Positions 1-6,794 of a stretch of 11,350 nt of DNA are shown in pieces; position 1 is the first letter of the stretch; each line of letters starts with the position of its first letter. Where the stretch lies: assembly GCA_045638465.1 (NCBI GenBank), contig JAZUBK010000041.1, positions 1-11,350 of the forward strand. The letters are read 5' to 3'. Both the position numbers and the translations under genes were made by a program. The notes under the pieces were generated by a model. The model had not been told where the DNA came from. It saw nothing but the letters and a program-made list of their open reading frames with translations, and made no database searches. Source of the stretch: CAKVLS01 sp045638465. Lineage in GTDB: Bacteria; Bacillota; Clostridia; Christensenellales; UBA1242.

Positions 1-1230
1 CAAAAACAAAAAATTATATTACAAAACCTTATCATACATAATTTTTAGCTTAATAAACATGGCATGTATTATTAATATACAAAAACCTATTTATATATAC
101 TTTCTACACACAATAACAAGTCTATTCGATAAAAACTTAACAAAACAACATTATTTTTTCTTGCACTGTACAAAAATCAATACAAAATCACTTTTTATAC
201 CAATATAACTTATATAAATTAACCAACCGTTAAATTTTATCTTTATATGAAATTTTGACTTCACAACTTTACAATACATAAATCACAGTTTTAGCCATTT
301 CGCAATTTTACAACTCTAAAAAAATATTTCAAACCACGTAAGCAAAAAAACAAATTCAAATACTATACACTCAAAAATATTTTCATAAAAAACTATCAAC
401 CATTTTTTTTGGAAGACACACCACAAGAGAGTAGGGTAGTGGTCAAAATTTCATTTTTTTTACCGCCGAACAGTCTTCTTTTTGACTTTTATAAAATTTT
501 CCACAGTTTTTAACCCAACACCCCATTTAAGCCGTTTATTTAGCCTATATGACACGAAAGGGTTTATTCGATAGTTTATCCACCCAAACCACGTTTCGCC
601 CGTTACAGACGGCCATTTTTTATGGGGGTGCATAAAAATTTAACAAATTTTCTATTTTTCACAAATTTTACTAGTTCCAACCTGGCAAAGATGAGTTTTA
701 AAAAATTTATCATCAGGTTGTGTTACAATAAAAATACCAATTTATATATTTACTCAAAGAAAATATCTTTTAAATTATTTCAAGACAGCAATTATTAAAT
801 AGGCCCATTAAACAAAAACTCAAGTAGAGTAGAGAATAAAAGCCCTCTATCGCAAAAACATTATACAACCTCTCCAAACCTAAACCCTATATGCCCATAT
901 TTATTAAAGCATCATAAGCTTTTATCACATAAGATTATCTGCACTGGTTATAAAAAGACAATATTACCCAGATTATAAAAAAAACAAACCCATTCTTTTT
1001 TAAAACCTAAACCCCACCATAAAAACCCTTTACCATACTAAATTATTTACTACAACAAAAAAAACCTAAAGAGGCAAGAAGTAATAAATTTTATTTTTAT
1101 AAAATTTTTTAGGTTCATTTTTTTACATGCTTTTCATTAAAAAAACACCATTTTGGGCTTAATATTTTTTTGCACCCTATGTTTTTAATGCGTTTTTATA
1201 CAAAAAAACTGGGTTTATAATTTTTATTTT
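1..1230. other. Gene-free AT-rich region left of the parS array
   Basis: No credible coding region is visible on either strand: stops are dense and no start is paired with a ribosome binding site. The sequence is AT-rich and the plus strand has far more C than G (19 C against 5 G in bases 1-120; 21 C against 3 G in 841-900). A less AT-rich island at about 411-720 holds several inverted repeats and two near-matches to DnaA boxes. A 12-bp direct repeat (AAACCTAAACCC) occurs at 876-887 and 1003-1014. An AACCTAAA (1063-1070) / TTTAGGTT (1108-1115) inverted repeat encloses an AT hairpin. A role as a non-coding part of the centromere region is inference. Confidence 0.6.
678..720. other. Bulged 11-bp hairpin in non-coding DNA
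   Basis: CAACCT (678-683) pairs with AGGTTG (715-720). After a one-sided bulge of six bases (684-689), GATGA (690-694) pairs with TCATC (710-714) around a 15-base loop. An extended -10-like TGTTACAAT follows directly at 721-729 on the plus strand, but there is no good -35 and no gene downstream. It could be part of an untranslated RNA, a protein-binding DNA structure, or chance in AT-rich sequence. Confidence 0.35.
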
Positions 1231-1246
1231 TGTTTCACGTGGAACA
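1231..1246. other. parS site 1 (15/16)
   Basis: TGTTTCACGTGGAACA. It differs from the perfect palindrome at one base, A to G at position 12, outside the CACGTG core. Similar single-base variants are common among functional parS sites in Bacillota. Confidence 0.92.
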
Positions 1247-1303
1247 TTTTTATTACAAACCAACAAAAGAAATAATTAAAACTTCCACAGATAATACGTT
1301 AGT

Positions 1304-1319
1304 TGTTTCACGTGAAACA
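1304..1319. other. parS site 2 (perfect palindrome)
   Basis: TGTTTCACGTGAAACA is a perfect 16-bp inverted repeat with the CACGTG core, identical to the consensus chromosomal parS. Confidence 0.96.
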
Positions 1320-1419
1320 CGCCACATTATAACTTTCCATCATTATAGTTAAACAAACGTTAAGCAATAAAACAGCTTATAGGTATAAACAGCAACACAT
1401 GCTATACATCTAGTATTTT

Positions 1420-1435
1420 TGTTTCACGTGAAACA
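1420..1435. other. parS site 3 (perfect palindrome)
   Basis: TGTTTCACGTGAAACA, identical to sites 2 and 5. The flanking bases differ from those of the other copies, so conservation is limited to the 16-bp site. Confidence 0.96.
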
Positions 1436-1471
1436 TTACATAAAAACACAAACAAAAAGAAACCCCTAAAT

Positions 1472-1487
1472 TGTTTCATATGAAACA
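1472..1487. other. parS-like site 4 with CATATG core
   Basis: TGTTTCATATGAAACA is a perfect palindrome with the same outer arms as the other sites, but the two central bases are TA in place of CG. The change is symmetric. Whether ParB binds it with reduced affinity, or another factor uses it, cannot be read from the sequence. Confidence 0.75.
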
Positions 1488-1534
1488 TTTTGTACAATCT
1501 GGGAAGCATACGCATCATAAAAAAATATAAACTT

Positions 1535-1550
1535 TGTTTCACGTGAAACA
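1535..1550. other. parS site 5 (perfect palindrome)
   Basis: TGTTTCACGTGAAACA, the third exact copy, 63 bp to the right of the CATATG variant. Confidence 0.96.
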
Positions 1551-1757
1551 GAGTGGTAAATAATAATAAAAAAAATTAACATATAGGAATCATAATAAAT
1601 ATCCTTTACAATAAAACATTAATAAAGCATTTACCAACAAAATGGTTTATAACGAATAATTATGGGCCAATTTTATAAAAAATAAGTAGGGTGCATACAA
1701 AAAAACAACAAGATAGAAGTAAAAATAAAGTTTTTAAATGTTAAAAACAATCAAAAA

Positions 1758-1773
1758 TGTTCGAAGTGGAACA
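1758..1773. other. Degenerate parS-like site 6
   Basis: TGTTCGAAGTGGAACA matches the consensus at 12 of 16 positions and keeps symmetric outer arms (TGTTC/GAACA), but the CACGTG core is broken. It sits 223 bp beyond site 5. It may be a weak or decayed site. Confidence 0.4.
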
Positions 1774-2141
1774 TTTCTGCAGAGAGTTTACTTACAGAAA
1801 ATAAAGGACAGCTAGTTAAAATATAAAGTAAAAACAATAACTCCTCACACGTTTAACCAAAACTATCACGTTTATAACTATTTAGTAAAAGAGAATATAT
1901 ATAGAAGTGTAACGGTTTATTTATATAATTAAAATTAATTGATCGATTTATACAAAAGCGTTGTAGTATTATGCAAACCACATCATCTTATATAATCCTC
2001 AAAACATACTTTACTTGAGGCAATCGAATAGGGTTAAATGTAAAACAACTCTTATTTATTTTAATAATGAAAAATAATATAAAAACCATTTTCTTTTTAT
2101 TTATTATTAATAAAAATAGGGGCGCAAGAAAAATAACAAAT
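1774..2141. other. Gene-free AT-rich spacer between the parS cluster and the parB terminator
   Basis: No gene with a believable start and ribosome binding site is visible. The one notable structure is a 6-bp hairpin, CCTCAA (1997-2002) with TTGAGG (2015-2020), around a 12-base loop and without a following T-run. A minus-strand reading frame here runs into the 3' end of parB in another frame and is not treated as a gene. Confidence 0.6.
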
Positions 2142-2177
2142 AAAAAATGCATAGCGCTAAGTACTATGCATTTTTTT
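2142..2177 (-). terminator. Rho-independent terminator of parA-parB
   Basis: TGCATAG (2148-2154) and CTATGCA (2164-2170) form a perfect 7-bp stem with a 9-base loop, flanked by an A-run on the left and a T-run on the right. Read on the minus strand it lies 21 bases after the parB stop codon and ends in a U-tract. The symmetric A/T runs make it able to work in both directions, which would insulate the parS region from transcription. Confidence 0.9.
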
Positions 2178-2198
2178 ATGTTTGTATTAGAGTTTGAT

Positions 2199-3149
2199 TT
2201 ATAGTTCTTCAGAACCTTTTTCTCTAAGCTTTTCGATAAGCTCACAGATTCTATCAAGATCATCTCTGTTATAGTAGTCTATATAGATTCTACCTTTTCT
2301 ATCATTTCCGATAGCAGAAACTTTGGTTGCAAATGTTCTTTGCATATTGATAATAAGTTCTTTAAGCTCAATGCTTTGTTCTTGAACTTTCTTTACTTTA
2401 GTTGCTTTTGGATTTAGATATTCTTTAACTGCTTTTTCAAGCTCTCTTACGGACATCTTATTATCTTGAGCAGCATAAGCAAGTTTTACTTGCATATCTT
2501 TATCTTCTATAACTACTAAGCATCTTGCGTGACCAGCAGTAAGTTTATTCTTTTCGATAAGAGAAATAACTTCTGGAGAAAGAGATAATAGCCTCAAAGT
2601 ATTTGCAATAGCAGGACGGCTTTTACCAATTCTGTCAGCAACAGTTTCTTGTGTGAAATTATATTCTTCCATAAGTTCTTTGATTGCTCTGGCAGCTTCG
2701 ATAGGGTTAAGATCTTCTCTTTGTAAGTTTTCGATAATAGAAACTTCTTTGATTTGTCTTGCAGTGTAGTTTTTGATTATAACAGGAACAGTTCTAAGAC
2801 CTGCAATGATAGAAGCTCTAAATCTTCTTTCACCTGCGATAATCATATATCTTCCACCTTGGTCGTTAACTACGATAGGTGAGATAATACCATGTTGTTT
2901 GATAGACTCTGCAAGTTCTTTTAGTGAGGTTGCATCAAAAGTCTTTCTTGGTTGGTTCTTATTTGGATCAATAAGTTTAATATCAATCTCAGCTATTGTT
3001 TCGCCATTTACTTGAGGAGCTGGAACTGGTCTTTCAATTGGCTTTTCTACGATCTCTTGTTTTGTTTCTTTTGAAACAACTTCTTCTTTTTCTTCTTCAT
3101 CAAACACTCCGAATAGAGCATTTAATCCTCTTCCTAATCCTTTTTTCAT
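2199..3149 (-). CDS. parB: ParB/Spo0J chromosome partitioning protein
   Basis: A 316-residue CTP-dependent DNA clamp that recognises parS and works with ParA in origin segregation. The N-terminus has the ParA-stimulating signature KGLGRGLNALFG (3-14). An acidic linker follows, then the N-terminal CTP-binding domain with GERRFRA (106-112) and ENLQREDLNP (140-149). The parS-binding helix-turn-helix is at about 165-188 (TQETVADRIGKSRPAIANTL), followed by the LTAGHAR stretch. The dimerisation domain is at about 255-310. Length is slightly above the usual 280-300 because of the charged linker. The start has an AAAGGAAG ribosome binding site about 10 bases upstream. The gene lies 20 bp after parA and is followed by a strong terminator and then the parS cluster. 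A parS-like palindrome lies inside the gene at 3063-3078. Confidence 0.98.
   Translation of the reverse strand: MKKGLGRGLNALFGVFDEEEKEEVVSKETKQEIVEKPIERPVPAPQVNGETIAEIDIKLIDPNKNQPRKTFDATSLKELAESIKQHGIISPIVVNDQGGRYMIIAGERRFRASIIAGLRTVPVIIKNYTARQIKEVSIIENLQREDLNPIEAARAIKELMEEYNFTQETVADRIGKSRPAIANTLRLLSLSPEVISLIEKNKLTAGHARCLVVIEDKDMQVKLAYAAQDNKMSVRELEKAVKEYLNPKATKVKKVQEQSIELKELIINMQRTFATKVSAIGNDRKGRIYIDYYNRDDLDRICELIEKLREKGSEEL
3063..3078. other. parS-like palindromic arms inside parB
   Basis: TGTTTCTTTTGAAACA keeps both outer arms of parS exactly (TGTTTC/GAAACA) and matches 13 of 16 bases, but the central bases are TTTT in place of ACGT. It falls in the codons for the charged linker of ParB (residues about 24-29). 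It may be a weak binding site, or a coincidence of Lys/Glu/Thr codons. Confidence 0.3.
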
Positions 3150-3169
3150 ACTATATTTCTTCCTTTACG

Positions 3170-3973
3170 CTATTGTATTTTTGTATATTTAGTTATTTTT
3201 GTATAACTATCTTTATTTCTTTCTAGTAATTCCTCAGTTGCTTGTAGATATGCTATAGCACCTTTACATTTTGAATCATAAATAATTACTGGTACGCCAT
3301 GGCTTGGAGCTTCGGCTAGTCTTATATTGCTAGGAATAGCTGTTTTATATACCTTTGCACCAAAGAATCTAGTGATTTCTTCTGAAACACTATTTACAAG
3401 GTTTGATCTTTCGTCTTTCATTGTTAAAATAACGCCTTCTACATCGATAGTAGGGTTTAAATGTTTTTTAACTAGTTTAATAGTATTCATAAGTTGACTC
3501 AAACCTTCTAGCGCATAGAAATGACATTGAATAGGTATCATAACAGAGTCTGAAGCAGATAGTGCGTTAACTGTCAAAAGCCCAAGTGATGGTGGACAGT
3601 CGATCATAATGTAGTCATATGAGTTTTTTAATCTTTTTAAAATGTTTTTAACTACTTGCTCACGAGAATCCATTTGTACAAGCTCTATTTCTGCACCTGC
3701 AAGGTCTACGGTTGCCGGGATAATATCAAGACCTTTAATCATAGTTCTTTTTACTATATCCTCTGCTTGAGCCTCACCTATAATTGCTTCATATAAAGTC
3801 ATAATATCTTTAGTCTTTTCAATACCAAGACCTGTTGTTGCATTGCCTTGTTGGTCAATATCTACAACTAAGACTTTCTTTCCCATAGCAGCAAGATATG
3901 CTGCCATATTTATACAGGTAGTTGTTTTACCAACACCACCTTTTTGGTTTGCAAATGAAATAACTTTTCCCAT
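3170..3973 (-). CDS. parA: ParA/Soj chromosome partitioning ATPase
   Basis: A 267-residue ATPase of the ParA/MinD family. It dimerises on ATP, binds the nucleoid non-specifically and is driven off by ParB, which moves and separates parS-bound origins. The deviant Walker A motif is KGGVGKTT (11-18), with DIDQQGNAT (38-46) after it and Walker B at YIMIDCPP (121-128). The family signature IPSNIRLAEAPSHG is at 213-226. Arg189 and Arg218 fall at the positions reported for DNA binding in Bacillus subtilis Soj (family knowledge). There is no N-terminal helix-turn-helix, as expected for a chromosomal type. The start is supported by AAAGGA at 3982-3987 and an extended -10 promoter upstream. parB follows after 20 bp, so the two should be cotranscribed. 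Confidence 0.98.
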   Translation of the reverse strand: MGKVISFANQKGGVGKTTTCINMAAYLAAMGKKVLVVDIDQQGNATTGLGIEKTKDIMTLYEAIIGEAQAEDIVKRTMIKGLDIIPATVDLAGAEIELVQMDSREQVVKNILKRLKNSYDYIMIDCPPSLGLLTVNALSASDSVMIPIQCHFYALEGLSQLMNTIKLVKKHLNPTIDVEGVILTMKDERSNLVNSVSEEITRFFGAKVYKTAIPSNIRLAEAPSHGVPVIIYDSKCKGAIAYLQATEELLERNKDSYTKITKYTKIQ

Positions 3974-3997
3974 ATAAAATTTCCTTTTAACAAATTT

Positions 3998-4026
3998 ATT
4001 ATACCATTAAATGAAAAATTTGTAAC
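3998..4026 (-). promoter_or_regulatory. parA-parB promoter
   Basis: On the minus strand the -10 hexamer is TATAAT (3998-4003), preceded by TGG to give an extended -10. A partial -35, GTTACA (4021-4026), lies 17 bp upstream. Transcription would start near 3991, giving a leader of about 18 bases that includes the ribosome binding site AAAGGA. Confidence 0.7.
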
Positions 4027-4104
4027 TATTTTTTGAAATATATTTAATTTTTAGCACAAATTTAACGAAATTTTTAAGTTTTTTTGCGTATAAGTTTAAT
4101 TTTT

Positions 4105-4133
4105 TTGACAGTTTTTATTAACTTTGATAAAAT
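4105..4133 (+). promoter_or_regulatory. Promoter of the PHP-tail gene
   Basis: A consensus -35 TTGACA (4105-4110), a 17-bp spacer and TAAAAT (4128-4133) with a TGA extension in front. This is the best vegetative promoter in the window. It diverges from the parA promoter in the same 184-bp intergenic region, and a leader of about 17 bases carries AAAGGAG (4145-4151), six bases before the ATG. Confidence 0.85.
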
Positions 4134-4157
4134 GTAAATATAATAAAGGAGAATAAT

Positions 4158-5936
4158 ATGGCAAAAATTCCTGCAGATTTACACATTCATATTGATAACA
4201 ACCTAAATAAAGAACAAGTTATCAAAATTTTAAAAGCTGCTGAAGAAAATGGCCTAAAAGCTATTTGTATCTTAGAGCACAACAACATCAACTTTTACAA
4301 ACGTGGCGGTATACTAGAAGAATTGCTTATCGAAGGTATTGACAAATATTACACAGGTAAAATTATTTCTGGTGTAGAGCTAAACTGTACCATCAAAGAT
4401 GCACCAGTATCTAAAACTACAGGCATCGACTATAATGGTTACGATATGCATATTCATATGTATGGTTTTAATCCAAAAGAACTACGCAAAAAAGTTGACT
4501 GGTTTAACGAAGAAATTGACGCAGTAAGGTATTACTCAGACGTAGATACACTACTTTCAAAATTATCTGCGCTAGGTCTTCCACTTCCACCAAAATCACA
4601 CTTTAGATTTGCCGAAGGCGTAAAACCATTTAAACAACTATATAAATATATTGAAGCTAGTCAAAACAAACCTTTGTATAACAATGTGCTTGGTTCATAT
4701 CCACACTCATCATCATTTGTAAGACACCTAGCTTATAGCCCTACAAGTAAAATATATTTTGATAGAGCACAAAGCCCATCTATTGTTGATGTAATCAATA
4801 TTGGTAACGAATGTGCAAAATTACTTTGCATCGCATATCCATACCATATCAATAGAAATTTAATTACAGACGTTAATGACTATATGGATGTTTTGCAAAG
4901 TATCCCTTCAAAAGTAAAAGGCAAAAACTTCAACGCTGTTGAAGGACCATATATGTTAAATACAGAAGATGAGACTGGCGAAATAATCTATTATGCAAAA
5001 GAAAATGATTTGCTTATCACTGCAGGTTCAGATTATCAACCACAAGAAAAAATGTATTACCTTCCACCAGACGCAAACGAAAAAGTTTGGTATGTTCCAT
5101 CTCCAGGACTATATATTAGACAACTTCTAGAAGGTGGTAGAGGAATACTTACTATCGAAGAAGAAGTTTTAGCTCAACTTCCTGATGTAAGAGATTTTGG
5201 TTATTATAGAGTAGCCACTGCACAAGACTTAGCAAACGAAGCAAGAGCTCAACACATTAATACTGATTTATCTGTTCAAGAACTAGACGCAATCAACGAC
5301 AACCCACATCCAGTAGAAGAAACACCTGTAGAAACAGTAACTGAAGAAGTTGTAGAAGCTCCAGTAGTTGATACACCTGAAGATACAGAAACTCCAGTGT
5401 TTGAAACTCCTGAAGTAGAAGAAACACCAGTTGCTCCAGTTGTAGAAGATATCCAAGAAGAAACACCTGTTGCAGAAGAAGTTGTAGAAACTTCTACAGA
5501 AGAAGTTGTAGCTACACCAGTTATCGAAGATATCGATACTGAGCCAGTTGTTGAGACTCCAAACATTGAAGATATTGATGCAGACTCTGACGATACAGAT
5601 GCCGCATACCAAGCACCTGTTGCAGAGGAAGAAGAAATTGTAGAGACTCCAGTTATTGAAGATATCGAAGAAGAGGAAGTTGTAGAGACTCCTGCTATCG
5701 AAGAAGAGGTTGTTGAAACCCCTGTAATCGAAGATGTCGAAGAAGAAGTTGATACACCAGTTGTAGAAAAACCAAAAGCTCCAGCTAAAAAACCTGCCGC
5801 TGCTAAAAAACCAGCTGCAAAGAAAGCTCCAGCTAAAAAAGCAGAACCTAAAAAACCTGCTAAAAAAGAAGAACCAGTTGATGCACTAGATGATACAATG
5901 GCACTTCTTGAACAATTAACAAACGATATCGAATAA
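4158..5936 (+). CDS. PHP-domain metallohydrolase-like protein with acidic Thr-Pro repeats and a Lys/Ala/Pro-rich tail
   Basis: A 592-residue protein of unknown specific function. Residues 1 to about 345 resemble a PHP phosphoesterase fold (TrpH/YciV-like): DLHIHID (7-13), LEHNN (39-43), GVELNC (72-77), DMHIH (96-100), AYPYH (226-230) and GSDYQ (290-294). The usual AHP is AYP and the last GSD-x-H is GSDYQ, so two metal ligands appear replaced. Residues about 385-536 are acidic and low in complexity, with 12 Thr-Pro pairs and four copies of a V/N-I-E-D-I/V motif. Residues about 538-570 are a basic Lys/Ala/Pro block like those of histone H1-like tails. The protein ends in a short helix-like peptide. 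No signal peptide or membrane segment is seen, so it should be cytoplasmic. It has a strong promoter, ribosome binding site and terminator of its own. Substrate and role are not known. Confidence 0.85.
   Translation: MAKIPADLHIHIDNNLNKEQVIKILKAAEENGLKAICILEHNNINFYKRGGILEELLIEGIDKYYTGKIISGVELNCTIKDAPVSKTTGIDYNGYDMHIHMYGFNPKELRKKVDWFNEEIDAVRYYSDVDTLLSKLSALGLPLPPKSHFRFAEGVKPFKQLYKYIEASQNKPLYNNVLGSYPHSSSFVRHLAYSPTSKIYFDRAQSPSIVDVINIGNECAKLLCIAYPYHINRNLITDVNDYMDVLQSIPSKVKGKNFNAVEGPYMLNTEDETGEIIYYAKENDLLITAGSDYQPQEKMYYLPPDANEKVWYVPSPGLYIRQLLEGGRGILTIEEEVLAQLPDVRDFGYYRVATAQDLANEARAQHINTDLSVQELDAINDNPHPVEETPVETVTEEVVEAPVVDTPEDTETPVFETPEVEETPVAPVVEDIQEETPVAEEVVETSTEEVVATPVIEDIDTEPVVETPNIEDIDADSDDTDAAYQAPVAEEEEIVETPVIEDIEEEEVVETPAIEEEVVETPVIEDVEEEVDTPVVEKPKAPAKKPAAAKKPAAKKAPAKKAEPKKPAKKEEPVDALDDTMALLEQLTNDIE
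5310..5867 (+). repeat. Coding low-complexity repeats (acidic Thr-Pro block, then Lys/Ala/Pro block)
   Basis: This stretch encodes residues about 385-570 of the PHP-tail protein. The acidic part repeats units like VETPVIEDI with variable spacing. The basic part repeats AKKP and APAKK units. Similar codons recur (gaa, gaa, aca/act, cct/cca, gtt, gta), so the number of units could change by slippage or recombination. The opposite strand is open over much of the repeat only because of this skewed codon use. Confidence 0.85.
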
Positions 5937-5940
5937 TTAA

Positions 5941-5972
5941 AAAAAACCTAGGCAATTAAGTCTAGGTTTTTT
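5941..5972 (+). terminator. Rho-independent terminator of the PHP-tail gene
   Basis: CCTAG (5947-5951) pairs with CTAGG (5962-5966), extended by six A-T pairs, with a 10-base loop and a T-run (5967-5972). It begins four bases after the stop codon. The A-run on the left allows use in the opposite direction too. Confidence 0.9.
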
Positions 5973-6054
5973 ATATAAACAAATTTTTCATACAATGTAA
6001 CATTACAATATATAATATATATGTATATATAAGATAAATATATATAATATAAAT

Positions 6055-6088
6055 AAAAAAGAGCCGTTAAAATTTGGCTCTTTTTTTT
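6055..6088 (-). terminator. Rho-independent terminator of the mnmE-rsmG operon
   Basis: On the minus strand GAGCC and GGCTC (arms 6076-6080 and 6061-6065) form a stem with a 10-base loop, followed by a U-tract made by the A-run at 6055-6060. It starts within the rsmG stop codon. With the terminator at 5941-5972 it separates two convergent transcription units across a very AT-rich spacer of about 80 bp. Confidence 0.9.
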
Positions 6089-6794
6089 ATACAATAGGTT
6101 TTGTTCTTGGTAAGTTTTTTGGTCTTGGGAACTTGTCTGGACAAGCACTTATCTTTTCAATAACAATAACGTTTCTATCGCTATTTTCTAAGTTGTTTAT
6201 TGTAAGCTCTTTAATATTGCCGCCTAGTTGCTTGATAGCTTTTTTTGCTTCTTGCAGCTCTTCTTCTATTTGACGTGATTTATAAGCTATCATTTCTCCG
6301 CCAATTTTTAAGAAAGGCAAACTATATTCAACTAAAGTATTTAGTCTAGCAACTGCTCTTGAGATACATACGTCTAAGTTTTCTCTATAAGCAGGATTTA
6401 CTGCCAAATCTTCTATACGTGTATGTATAGCAATAATACCAGAAAGTGATAACTGAGAAATAACTTCGTTTATGAAAGTTACTTTTTTGTTTACGCTATC
6501 TATCAAAATAAAGTTTAGGTCAGGTCTCAAAATTTTTAGCGGTAAACTAGGAAATCCTGCACCAGCACCTATATCAATTATTTTTGAATTTTCTTTAAGT
6601 AGAGTATGAGGAAGTACGCTATCGACAAAGTGTTTTTCTATAACATCATCTTCATCTGTTATAGCGGTAAGATTAAATTTTTCGTTCCACTCTATAAGAA
6701 GGTTATAATACTTTTCAAACTGACTTGCTTGATCGTCAGAAATTGAAATATTATAAGATTCAAATTTTGATTTTAATTTTTCTATAAACGTCAT
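6087..6794 (-). CDS. rsmG: 16S rRNA (guanine-527-N7)-methyltransferase RsmG
   Basis: A 235-residue S-adenosylmethionine-dependent enzyme that methylates N7 of G527 in 16S rRNA. Loss of it gives low-level streptomycin resistance in several bacteria (family knowledge). The N-terminal NLTAITD motif (41-47) leads into the SAM-binding motif IDIGAGAGFPSLPLKI (73-88). ISRAVA (144-149) and the conserved C-terminal stretch KFPRPKNLPRTKPI (221-234) follow. The length is typical. The ATG overlaps the mnmG stop codon by one base (TAATG), and AAAGGAAAG lies inside the end of mnmG, so translational coupling is likely. It is the last gene of its operon. Confidence 0.98.
   Translation of the reverse strand: MTFIEKLKSKFESYNISISDDQASQFEKYYNLLIEWNEKFNLTAITDEDDVIEKHFVDSVLPHTLLKENSKIIDIGAGAGFPSLPLKILRPDLNFILIDSVNKKVTFINEVISQLSLSGIIAIHTRIEDLAVNPAYRENLDVCISRAVARLNTLVEYSLPFLKIGGEMIAYKSRQIEEELQEAKKAIKQLGGNIKELTINNLENSDRNVIVIEKISACPDKFPRPKNLPRTKPIV

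Larger units (their letters stand above)
1231..1773. other. parS centromere cluster
   Basis: Six 16-bp sites related to the bacterial chromosomal parS consensus lie within 543 bp of gene-free DNA, starting about 425 bp beyond the end of parB. Start-to-start distances are 73, 116, 52, 63 and 223 bp, so this is not a regular array of the CRISPR type. Three sites are the exact palindrome TGTTTCACGTGAAACA, one has a single change, one has a changed palindromic core, and one is weak. ParB from the adjacent gene is the expected ligand. By analogy with known parABS systems, this is where the partition complex should nucleate. Confidence 0.93.

Noticed and set aside
876..1014. Telomere-like AAACCTAAACCC repeated twice
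   Set aside because: There are only two copies, 127 bp apart, in C/A-biased sequence. There is no tandem array and no sign of a linear replicon end.
1231..1550. CRISPR-like repeated 16-mers
   Set aside because: The repeats are short palindromes at irregular distances with no uniform spacers or cas genes. They match parS.
1988..2263. Minus-strand 91-codon open frame with a hydrophobic middle
   Set aside because: It runs into the end of parB in another frame and spans the parB terminator. It has no clear ribosome binding site and its AT-driven composition explains the hydrophobic stretch.
5276..5612. Two minus-strand open frames of about 100 codons rich in Ser/Thr/Val or in Cys/Phe/Trp
   Set aside because: They are antisense shadows of the Glu/Thr/Pro/Val repeats of the PHP-tail gene, where the skewed codons remove stops. 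No start signals are seen.
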